DNA of 64,000 nt from Ophiodon elongatus (Eukaryota > Chordata > Actinopteri > Perciformes > Hexagrammidae): contig JACSYO010000469.1 of the NCBI GenBank assembly GCA_016806645.1, positions 806,001-870,000 of the forward strand, read 5' to 3'. The notes beneath the pieces are model-generated. The model did not search any database, was not told where the DNA came from, and saw only the letters and a list, made by a program, of their open reading frames with translations. A program made the translations under genes and the position numbers. Positions 31,031 through 41,015 of the stretch are shown piece by piece. Within the stretch, counting starts at the first letter, position 1; each line of letters opens with the position of its first letter.

Positions 31031-34000
31031 GGTACAGGTTACTGAATGAACACAGCTCCTGACAATAGCGATATGATCATACCACACTACCATTGTGTAT
31101 CTGTCAATCTATGTTTCCTCTCACTGTCCTCGACAAACACTAATCAATATCTGTGGCCTAGATGAGAGGACTAATCTTCCCCCTTGACACCCCCTGAAGT
31201 CTTTACCCCCCCAACTCTGCATTGTATTGCAGCAGGCCCATATTCACTTCGCTGTCCCTAGGCAGAGCATATACATCATCACATATACACTTGGCCCCAT
31301 TTTTCTGGGGTTCCAAGACAGGTCAGAAGTGGGGTCAGAACTCTGGTTTGGCAAATTAAAAGCAACGCTACATGCTCCAGTGTCCATAGACAAAGTGATG
31401 TACTCTTCAGAAAGGCACCATCTGCAGCAGACACACTTTTACACACTAGAGTGTCTCACTCGGAGCCTGAGCTCTAGCTAACGTGCATTAACAGAAACAA
31501 TAATTTGTATGCAATTGCCCTTACAGGTTATTCAGGAAGAGGCCTCCTAATCCAGCTTCATTCTTGGTTGTGTACTCATGTATATCTGTGTGGTTTTACA
31601 CATCTTCCTCCACAATTACAAGCAAAAACAAGTTCAAGTAAACCGCAGCGGTGCTTAGTTGAACGAAAAACGCCAAAAGAATCCTCTTCAGATAAACTCT
31701 AAACATATAACCCGTGCAGCAAAAAAGTAAACAGAACCCACCCATTTCAGCTGTTCGTGTGATTTGTATTTGTTTTGTTTGGGACAAAAGAAGCGGTAAT
31801 CCTATCTCATATTTGACATGTCTCATATTCACACACACACACCTGCTGGTACAAAGTGAACACACCTTCAGAGTCAGACACCTTAATGAATGACCCTCAA
31901 ATTAAAATCTAAGTCAGGATAAACCCTAAAGCAGGCATGTTGACATGATATGGTAAAGAGACGTGCCCATTCCGGATATGAATGATGAGAAGTCGCCACA
32001 TCAAAGCTAACGTGTGTGTGTACAGTACATAGCACAAACAACATTGTGGCCACTGTGCTAGGCGGTTTCTCCTCTACGCAGTTTTAAGAATTTGGCAAAG
32101 ATTTTGGGTTTTCATTAACAAGAACAACAAAACTCCCTCACACTGTCCTCTTTGCTTGCTTTATATTTATTAACAACATTGCGGTCAATAGACATGAAAG
32201 CAACCTGATGGAGAGGACAGTATGCAGGAGTTTTGTTGGTCCATATTGTGATCTGTTAGTATTTTCCTGAGCACCTGTCGACCTACAGGTGTGCAAAAGT
32301 TGCTGTTTCTGTTTTGATTCAGTGAATTTAAAAGGTTCGACTTGGACCGATATCCTCCTCCATGCTTTGTATCGCAGGTGTCAGGTGTTTCTAACATATC
32401 TGTCAGCAGAGATCTCCTGTATAAGATCAAAGCCAAAGCTGTGGCTGATGCAGGAAAAAATAAACCTATCAGACATTAAAAAAAGTTTAACTGCACATGT
32501 AACTTTGCACCCTCAATGAATTATTTACTTACCCCTATAGCAGCCCTATTGGGCGCCTCAAAGTCTATAAGGCCTTAATTCAACTAATTTACTTTCAACT
32601 GACACAAGCAACTCGCTGCTGGGCGGATGCAGTTTCTTGAGTGGCGGCATGCTTCCCTTTGAAGCGTTTCCCACTCAGCATTCCTTGTGGTTGTGTAAGG
32701 CATGACGATCCAACCACAGCTATCATTAATGAGCCATTTGCATCACGGAACAAGTCTGTTGGTGCTCACATGCGTTCAGGCAAGGAGCTGAAAATTGGGG
32801 ATGTACTTGAAAGAGCAGAGGTAAAAAAAAAAAAATTGGTCAAATGTGATTTTCTAGTGTCTCTGGTGAGTGCTGTCAGTGAATTAGTGAGTGAGTGGGT
32901 GGGTGAGTGAATGGAGAGGGGATTGAGAGGACGGTGCAGTGGAGAGGGATGGCTCTCAGTGGGTCAGCCCAAAAGCCCTGACCCCAGGAGGATTTGATGC
33001 CATTTTCCCACGCAGGGAGTCGACCTGAGAGGAGCTCGTTAACAACATCTGCCCCAGTTCAGGGAGATTAACCCCCACCCCCAACCCCCGTACCTCCACA
33101 CACTCACACATACACACCGCTCTGCTGTCAATCTCAGTACCTCACACGAGTCCCACCGCTCTGGACAGGCCTGCCCAAGCTGGACAGGCCACTCTAGGCC
33201 CCTCCAGGCTCGGCTCAAAGGGCCTCTTGGAGATCCCAGCCACAGCAAATCAATACAGTCTGATTGTCATAGGTGCAGTCCCTAACCATCATCCCACTTT
33301 ACTCATCCGTTACATTCAAACTATGCTGGAGGTGATATCTCATCTGTACATCAGAGGAGGTTCCAGATTTGACTTTGAGATTACATGACGACTTGGGTGT
33401 TTGTTCAGAAGGTGTGTTCCTGCTGGAAGTTGTCCATCCAGTTGGTCCAGAGTTGGTGATGTCACAAACGTTAGTCTGTCAACCAGATTTGTGAAGAGTT
33501 TTCCACTCATCACGCTGACGTATAATGAGACGCTCAAAACCCACTCCTGTTGGTTTTTGACACCTTGTTCACATATACTTCCACTAGACATGTAACTGGC
33601 AGGACATGTTCTGACATAATAAGAGGAGACACATGTGAAAAACAGGATCGACTGAAACGCGGCCTGGAGCACTGCCACCGCTAAGCTGGAGCCTTGCATG
33701 CACTGCACACAGGCATAGGTGCGCGTAGACACACGCACTGGCAGAATCCACTGGGAATCCGCTGAATCCATGTTCTACAGGGCTATAATTAGGTTAGTTT
33801 TTGGAGAGGGGGTTAAACAAACAGGGGCTGTGAGGTCATAGGCAGATGGAAGTGGGATATGCCTGCACTTGCTGAGTGGGCACAGAGCTCCACATGACAG
33901 GAGAGAGAGGCCCTCCGGGCGCTCAGCAGGGGGAGAGGGGGGGCGAGTGGGGGTGGTGGGGAGCCCAACTCAGATGGCCTCACTGCCAGAACATTCAAAC

Positions 34001-35028
34001 ACAATCGATAGCCATGCAGGGTCTAGCCACACACCTTTCCCCAAACAAAGAGTTTCACCCCTACATCAGGACATGTTATGTGCTAATCCCAGATATCACT
34101 TAGAGAACTGAGCTTCACTCAACTGCACTGACATGTTTGAACTTTTCCATTAGATGTTAAGTAGAAACCACAACATTTTGGTTTAAAGTTAACACACAAC
34201 TTGGTGTATTGATCGAAGGAGGTGTGCAGGTGATGTTCAGAGTTTGATAAATGACTAAAAACCATCAAGTCCGTCTGGCCCACAGCAAACACCTCTGACA
34301 CGGAGGAGCAGGAAGAGAAAAGCTGCTTAATCACAAAAAAATGAGTTGGAAAGTGTGATTAGGTGACGGGTGGCTGCTGGCACGCTAGAGTGACTTAAGA
34401 CCCTGTCAGTGAATGCAGGGAGGTCTGGATAATCTTTCCCTCCACAAAGGTGCGTGGGGCTAATCCAAGCCGCTGTGCTGAGCCGTGGATCAAGTCCTAC
34501 AGGGAGTGTGGGAAGGCCAGCGGGACGGCCCCTGCTTCGGCCCTCTTGGTGGCCAGAGCTCATTTATCCTGAGGTACACTGCAACAGCAGGCCGGTCCAT
34601 TCTTCCACACACCTTTGCATTATTAGTGTCAGCCACAATAAGCGTCGTTGAGGGCTATTAAGTTATTGAATGTGATGCAATTTCAGTATGATTTGTTTAA
34701 AAAATGTTTTTAATCTATATAGATTATCGCTGCCGGAGTCATCACTAAATTTGAACAGAACCAACTCGGAGGTGGACACAAGTCTCTCTGTGCTTATCAG
34801 AAATTATATGAACGACTAAATGAGAGAAACTCTTCTCAACAGTGCTAAATACTTATTAAAATACTTAAGTTGAAGTCATTTATTATGTTATTTTGTATGC
34901 CAAACAGAAAGTCACAAATTATATATACTTTAGCGCATCAGCACTGATATACAAAGTCAATTCACACAACTTTTCAAAACAAGTACAGATGGGCATATTA
35001 TGATGGGTATATTTATACATTAATAGAT

Positions 35029-35031
<3 letters not shown>

Positions 35032-35085
<54 letters not shown>
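35032..35085. repeat. (TA)n microsatellite
   Basis: About 27 AT units in an A/T-rich setting. The array is self-complementary and may extrude as a cruciform. Confidence 0.97.
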
Positions 35086-35087
<2 letters not shown>

Positions 35088-35834
35088 GGTGAGGATACAA
35101 CCACTTTTAAAGGTCAAGTGATCATCTCATTTATTTTTTGTTTGTGTCATTTATCTTGATTCTTAAATTAATTTATTAAAAAAGGTAGAAATGTTCGAAC
35201 TGAATTCTTGTGATAAAATATGAAGAACACATTCAAACTGACTGGGGCAATAACGTGACGACAACCTGTGGAATTAAATGGTCACCAAATAAATACTGAA
35301 AAAAGTGAGTGAACTTGGTAAACTTGGTAAAAGTATTACAAGACAAAAAGGAATCGTTTCTTTTCACCTACCATAAAAAAATGTATTCAAAATATGAAAA
35401 AAAGATGAAGACTGCCCTAATTTTCTACTGATGTCAATTCCAAAATAAGCCTGTGAAAGGTAAAACAAAATCAATAGGCCTAAGAATGATGTAATATTAT
35501 TCATTTTCAATGGATGTTTTAAACACACAAATTTGTTTGTATGATGTTTTAAACACAAATTTTACAATTTGTAAAGGCTTGTAAAGGAACTGGAATACCC
35601 AATTGTTTGTATAGTATCTCCTTATTGAAGAGAAAAACATCTGTACCGGTACTTTTCTTGATCAAACAAAATTCCAACTGCTTGATCTTTATAAGCTTAT
35701 CAGTGAAAACAGATTGTCAATCAGTGTGTTTGAAGATCCTTACACCTCTAAAATAAATCACTTATTTTTCAAACAAAGCCATGTTTCCAAACCTTATTTT
35801 ACACACAAAATACAGAGTCATGAATCATGTTTCG
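35086..35834. other. A/T-rich spacer downstream of sox3
   Basis: It holds a small local duplication: GATGTTTTAAACACA near 35514 and again near 35542, both followed by AAATTT. No coding signal. Confidence 0.5.
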
Positions 35835-36568
35835 TACAAATTTATTCAGCATTTAAGAATAGAGGATGGTCTTAAAATATGTAGAAACGTCAGTTTAAAT
35901 AAACATTTTCGTTCATGATAATGAGTAAACATGACACTGTCAAAACCATCACAGAAAATAACATTTTACAAAAACAAAATTTTAAACATTTTTCACGTGA
36001 CAAAACATCGGGTTCACAAGCTAAAAAGAAAAAAAAAATTCTTACTATAAATAAAACTTGCGTTTGCGACCCGCACAGTCTTAACATTTTTATTTTAACC
36101 TAGGTCAAGAGGGGGGAGAAAATAAAAAAAGAGACTACAAAATTTGGACACAGTCGAGACAACTGACATTCTACAAATTAAGTGTAAACATTTTTGAACC
36201 AACTTTCCATCCAGCTTTTCTGAAATACACCAGCCTCTCTTAATGAGGCCACATGCCTTTTCATAGAGAGAAAATATGGCATTAATTAAAATATAGAAGT
36301 CCAATTCTTCTACATAAGTTGATTGCTTATACTTGTGATAAAAAGCCTCTTTGCAATGCAATTTACTCTGGTGGGCTCAACGCTCGGTTTCGGTCCATTT
36401 CAAATGCATTTAAAAATGGACAACTCAAGAGATGTTGAGATAAAATAGTTTTTGAACCAAAAAAAACTGTTGAACGTTGTTTCTTTAGCAACCAAAAAGT
36501 TCTCAAGTATCCGAAGTACTTTATTTTTTATTTTTTTTAAAGTTTGAAGTCTTTTCTTTCTGTTGCTC
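35835..36568 (-). other. sox3: Probable sox3 3' untranslated region
   Basis: This stretch follows the sox3 stop codon on the minus strand, is A/T-rich and has no coding potential. Minus-strand AATAAA hexamers are visible at 36520-36525, 36527-36532, 36088-36093 and 35841-35846. The last would give a 3'UTR of roughly 0.73 kb. The end is inferred from the hexamer, so cleavage could occur at any of these sites. Confidence 0.55.
35841..35846 (-). terminator. sox3: Candidate sox3 polyadenylation signal AATAAA
   Basis: A canonical AATAAA hexamer on the minus strand, about 725 bases past the sox3 stop codon. It is the most distal clear hexamer before the sequence becomes generic intergenic DNA. Upstream hexamers at 36088 and 36520-36532 are alternatives. 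Confidence 0.4.
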
Positions 36569-37471
36569 TCAGATGTGGGTGAGAGGTAGCGTCCCATTGA
36601 CGCCAGTCCCTGCGGTCTGATAGTGCGGATGGACGCTGTGTAACCGGCTGCTCTGCAGGGAGGAATGCTCTGCGCTTTCTCCGCCGGGAGGCAGGTACAT
36701 GCTTATCATATCCCTCAGGTCCCCCAAACAAGCCCGCTGAGAGTGGGACGTGATGGCCGGCGGCGGTGAGCTCGGCTCGGTCTTGCACACGGACGCCATG
36801 GAGCCCAGTCCCATGGCGCTGCTGGTCTGCTGCGTGTACGCCGGAGACATGCTGTACGTGGAAGCCGCGTTCATGTAGGTCTGCGCCGAGGACATCATCG
36901 GGTACTGGAGCCCTGCCATCTCGTACCGGTGCATCTGCTGGATCTGGGGGCTGTTCATGCTGTGATGCTGAGGGTAGGCCAACTGGTCCTGCATGAGGGA
37001 GTACGCACTGTTCGTCCACCCGTTCATGTGCGCGTAACCGTCCATCCGCTGCCCCACCGACACGGAGTTGTTGACGGCGTTGGCTCCTGGCGCCAACAGT
37101 CCCCCGGGCAAAGAATACTTGTCTTTCTTGAGCAAGGTCTTGGTCTTCCTGCGGGGACGGTATTTATAATCCGGATGCTCCTTCATGTGCATGGCGCGCA
37201 GACGCTTGGCCTCGTCGATGAATGGCCTCTTTTCAGCGTCAGTCAGGAGTTTCCAGTCAGCGCCAAGCCTCTTGCTGATTTCAGAGTTGTGCATTTTGGG
37301 ATTTTCTTGAGCCATCTTCCTCCGCTGTCCCCGGGACCAGACCATGAAGGCGTTCATCGGCCGCTTCACCCGCTCCTGGTCGTTGGCACTGTTGTTCTTA
37401 GCGCCCGGCGCCGAGCCCGAGTTGGACTGCGGGAGCGGGGTCTTGAGCTCGGTTTCCATCATGTTATACAT
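36569..37471 (-). CDS. sox3: Sox3, SoxB1 HMG-box transcription factor (complete, single exon)
   Basis: The frame encodes 300 residues and ends in the SoxB1 tail GTLPLTHI. Seen directly: an N-terminus starting MYNMMETELK; an HMG box from about residue 35 to 111 with RPMNAFMVWSR near its start and the basic stretch RPRRKTKTLLKK at its end; and a Ser/Pro/Gln/Tyr-rich C-terminal activation region containing SSPPPAITSHSQRACLGDLR. The family binds ACAAWG-type sites in the minor groove and maintains neural and pharyngeal progenitors in the nucleus, with partly redundant roles among sox1, sox2 and sox3. The first ATG is chosen because a TAA stop lies immediately before it in frame and MYNMMETELK is the standard SoxB1 start; the third in-frame ATG has a better initiation context. 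The polyalanine tracts known from mammalian SOX3 are absent, as expected for fish. No intron, frameshift or missing core residue is seen. Sox2 or Sox1 is less likely because the C-terminal region reads as Sox3. Confidence 0.97.
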   Translation of the reverse strand: MYNMMETELKTPLPQSNSGSAPGAKNNSANDQERVKRPMNAFMVWSRGQRRKMAQENPKMHNSEISKRLGADWKLLTDAEKRPFIDEAKRLRAMHMKEHPDYKYRPRRKTKTLLKKDKYSLPGGLLAPGANAVNNSVSVGQRMDGYAHMNGWTNSAYSLMQDQLAYPQHHSMNSPQIQQMHRYEMAGLQYPMMSSAQTYMNAASTYSMSPAYTQQTSSAMGLGSMASVCKTEPSSPPPAITSHSQRACLGDLRDMISMYLPPGGESAEHSSLQSSRLHSVHPHYQTAGTGVNGTLPLTHI

Positions 37472-37860
37472 TTAGGCGGCTTTTAGTGTTCACTCACAGG
37501 CACATAAAAAAAAAAATTAAAAATAAAAAGTTCACAAAACAGCGCCAAAAGTCAAAGAGGTAGAGGTACTGACCAGTCGCATAAGAAGATAGGGAAAAAG
37601 TTGTGTCCAAAGAGGCAAGTGTGTCTGCAGGTGCTTCTGGTCTCTCTCCGCTCTAAGCTGCTCTGTCCCGCACGGCTCTCAAACACAAGTCTGCAAAGTT
37701 GTTCGCCAAGCTCATCTGTTAATAGGCCTAGTGGGCTGACCATGTGATGTGGATTGACAGCGTGACAATGAGAGGCCAATCAGAGCGCAGCTCTCCCATA
37801 TCCACCGCGTAACCAACCGGAGCACACAGCGCCGTGTTTTGGTCAGAGGAGGAGGGAGAG
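37472..37860 (-). promoter_or_regulatory. sox3: sox3 5' leader and proximal promoter with NF-Y CCAAT box
   Basis: The leader and promoter of sox3 must lie here, directly above its start codon. Seen: a consensus NF-Y site GGCCAATCAG at 37774-37783, a SOX-type ACAATG at 37765-37770, an E-box-like CATGTGA at 37741-37747, and an A-rich run at about 37506-37529. No convincing TATA box is present in the expected position. NF-Y control of the mammalian SOX3 promoter is established knowledge; its use here is inferred. The exact transcription start cannot be read from sequence alone. Confidence 0.6.
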
Positions 37861-38789
37861 GTAAAGTTTTAAAACAGCAGCGCAGATCAACAACCTGGGC
37901 GAAAAGTGCTGTAGATTTACAATCTTTACTATCGTGAAGATGAGGAGTTCAGGGGGGAAAGCTGACGGTTTATTTTGTTATTGAACCGGTGTTTTCGAAT
38001 AAAATGACATCCAAAGTATGGGACATTTCTACACGTCCAAAAAAGTTCTCAATACAGTGTAGAGCCATGTGGGCTAAAACGAAAACGAGTAGGCATATGG
38101 GCAATGTAGAAGATATGCTGCAGCGAATTACACCCCTTAAGGGATCGATGTCAATAAATTAATTACAGAGACGAATCCCAACAGGCCAAAACGCACCGAA
38201 ATGAGAGCAAATACTTCAAGTAAAAAGTAGAATATTTAAATAAAATGTGCCCTTGGCAGAGAAAAAATCCTTTCATCTGCACCTGCTGTCAAACAGGCTT
38301 TGTTGCTATAATCACAATTTAACAAAATATATTGCCAACATCAAAACCCCTCAGTCTTATTTTAGGGATTTCGGAGCTGTCAAAACTCTCAATAGACTGA
38401 TATATTTATTTTTTTCATTAGAACTTTTTTGGAGCACCTGCTCTAAAGAAATTTTCTCTTCAGTCTTCTTCGACGCGGAATTAATTTCCTTTAAACCACG
38501 AGGAGGTAACAGAGGGGCTGAAATAATTATATACATATATAATATATGTATATAATATAGTGAATATAGTGTAAACGCATTGAAATTAAACAGAAGAAGG
38601 CGGATGACTCCACTGGAATAAATACAATATTATTAAAAAAAAAACTATCAGGCTTGATAATAATAATAATGCTATTACCTGATGATACCTCAACCAGTTC
38701 TGACCTCAAATAGAAGAGCAATACTCGCTTTCCAAATGAAATGAATGGCACGTTTCTGCCGCGTTTAGGTAACCGCAATGCAAAACTCT

Positions 38790-39190
38790 AATACATCAAC
38801 GACCTCTTGTGGAGGGGACCGGCTCTCCCTTCAACTCCCCGAGGGGGAACTTTAGTTTTGGGACTCCGCGTGCAGGCAGCTCGCCTCGCTCCGCCGTGCC
38901 GGTGTCACTGTTTGCTGACTTGTTTTCCCTCCGCAGTGTTATTAAAATGATCACCGCGGAGTGGCCCTCATTTGCACGTGTCTCCTCGCAAACGACCCCC
39001 GAAACGCCGCGGAAACCAATCGCTCAACGGGGCAAAGCTCACACCTGCTAATGATTGTGAGCGCATCGCCCATCGAACACGACTATTAACACCTCGGCAT
39101 TCAGACGAGCTCCGCGGGGACCCTTCTGCTATGCGCATTTTAGAGCGTTTCGCCTCCCGCAGCTCTCGAACCTAAAAAGTACGCCTAACG
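38790..39190. promoter_or_regulatory. CpG-rich island about 1.3-1.7 kb upstream of sox3
   Basis: The stretch is visibly richer in CG dinucleotides than the A/T-rich DNA on both sides (for example around 38865-38900, 38955-39025 and 39100-39170). It carries a plus-strand splice-acceptor-like pyrimidine run ending CCTCCGCAG at about 38936. The plus-strand open frames here have no recognisable protein. It may be an upstream or divergent promoter, part of the sox3 regulatory CpG landscape, or an exon of a non-coding transcript. I cannot choose between these. Confidence 0.45.
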
Positions 39191-40899
39191 CTTTTCATCA
39201 TGGATGCAGGGCAGCTGAAGGACCGCAGCCTACAGACTTTATTATGTTTTTAAACTGCAACACCGTCCGGGGAGAGCAAATATCTAAATGCAAAAAAAAA
39301 AAAATAGTCCGTTTTTTTTTTTTTTTTTTTTTTTCCAAGAGCAGATCAGATTTAATGGTTCATCGAGCTGCTTGTATTAAATGATCAATGAACCGATAAC
39401 ATCTGTCCAACATTCTTCTTTCTCTCCAATAATGAATGAAAGTTTCCGTTTTCAAAACCAAACAAAAAGTAAAAATCCGCATGGTTTAACGTTAAACAAA
39501 AGTGTATTAAATAATGTGTCACCTTTTTGTAGACACATATTTGTAAAAGTAACATTATGACTCAAGAACGGGCATTTGGAAGAAAGAAAATAGGACTTTT
39601 CAAATGAGACTATATATGGGCACAAATGATGTGTTATCTTACAGGGAGGGAAAGCCCACAGCCCCTCAGCCATATAGTTGCAGTAAATCAGCTGAAAAGA
39701 GACATCACTTCATGAATTTAATTTTCCCGTTCAATGGGGCGTTACAAACAGACCAAGAGCAATAAAACTAACGTCCAATTAGCAGCCATCTATTCTCAGG
39801 GACCAGTTATTTGTTTATCTGGGCAAATCTCAATACTGATCCGCTTGTAATCTTCTTATGGAAATTGACCAGTAGCAGACAGAGAGAGAGGGAGAATAAA
39901 AAAAAAAAAAAACACCAGGAGTAACCCGGAGTTTGGTAATGAGGGCCTCTGTGCAGCTAATTTCCTAATTAAGGAACGGAGGACCACCAGCACAGTCTGC
40001 TCTGATTCAGACTCAACAAGCCTGACAGCCCAAAGGGGCTCTCAGGGCGCGCGGCAGCAGGATCCCACTGTTGAATGTTGGGAAATGTGTGGATGTCCTG
40101 ATGGGAGAATAAAACCATACAAGCAGCTCAATATATTATTAAAGTTTATTTTTTTAAAAATGGATGCACTGTTCATGTAATTTTCCTCTCAAACCAGCGA
40201 TTTTTTGAGGAGAAATCAATTGTGTTTTAATAGTTTTTTGTTACAGCAAAGATGTATCAGATAATCAAAAGTAAATATTTTTTGTTTGAATTTCACATTT
40301 ATGTTGACGCAGCACTAAATCTGGTGGGCAAATTTGACAGGTATCACAAAAAAAGAAAAGTTTTTTTTTGTCGAAGAAAAAGTCGAATTCTGGCCTTTGG
40401 GCCTAGAAAAAAAAGAACAAACTAAAATGTAAGATATATTTGCGGAGAGCTTTAGGGGAATTAAAATCTATTCAGGTCCACACAAAACCCCATTAATCCC
40501 ACCTTTGAAAACAGGGGAGCTCCCTGCATGTCCGCATCCTTTGCCCGGCTGTCAACAGAGCTTTATGGTCAGACCATTTGAATTAATGACGGACAAAATG
40601 CGTTCAACTTTATTATCATAAGACAAGACACGGGAGCTGCATGTCTGCCATTCAGCTGCAAAAGAGTAACTGATAATAGCTTGTAATTGATTGCCTTTTT
40701 TTTATTGTTATGGCCTGCGTTAACACGGTCTTTGTTTTTATATTATTCTTGACAATTCCCGAATAGGACAGGCATTTTTTTTATAATCGAAAGTCGCATC
40801 TCAAACCCACAATAAACAACATTATTTTTACGTGTCCATTTTAAACCTCACGACCTCCAGAATCAATAACTTTTTTTTTGTTTCAGCTCAGTGACTGCG
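39191..40899. other. Non-coding sox3 upstream region
   Basis: A/T-rich with homopolymer runs and several compact motif-rich patches (39760-39860, 39930-40030, 40550-40690) containing CTAATTAAG, TGAATTAATGA and TAATTGATTG. It may hold sox3 regulatory DNA. No gene is visible. Confidence 0.4.
39312..39334. repeat. Poly(T) tract
   Basis: About 23 uninterrupted T shortly after an A run at 39292-39304. The A run and T run could pair as a hairpin. Confidence 0.9.
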
Positions 40900-41015
40900 G
40901 ACAAGGCCTTTGAGAAACAGTAATTAACAAAGAATGGGTTTTCAATTACAGTCACAATGGAGACTGCCTCATTAAGATTTGCATGATTTTTGGACCAGGA
41001 ATGCAAATGAAGATG
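40900..41015. promoter_or_regulatory. Candidate SOX/POU/TCF enhancer module upstream of sox3
   Basis: Within about 110 bases there are a TCF/SOX-like CCTTTGA at 40907-40913, a SOX site AACAAAG at 40926-40932, a SOX site ACAATGG at 40954-40960, an octamer-type ATTTGCAT at 40977-40984 and an inverted octamer ATGCAAAT at 41001-41008. SoxB1 factors partner with POU factors on neural enhancers, and SoxB1 genes are known to be controlled by such elements. It lies about 3.4 kb upstream of the sox3 start codon. Conservation was not tested, so enhancer function is an inference. Confidence 0.45.

Larger units (their letters stand above)
20866..35031. other. Non-coding region, no gene recognised
   Basis: Apart from the repeats and microsatellites listed, this 14 kb is unique sequence. 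It includes C-rich stretches (23160-23280), paired inverted E-boxes (24124-24144 and 32272-32291), a candidate element at 24770-24985 and purine-rich runs (24690-24750). No gene could be supported. Confidence 0.5.

Noticed and set aside
35032..35085. The TA array as a regulatory palindrome
   Set aside because: A simple microsatellite explains it fully.
36929..37486. A 185-codon plus-strand frame across sox3
   Set aside because: It is antisense to the sox3 HMG-box coding sequence and its protein resembles nothing. It arises from codon bias of the real gene.
38528..38554. An 11-bp A/T-only inverted repeat
   Set aside because: Low-complexity TATA-type text makes such palindromes common by chance.
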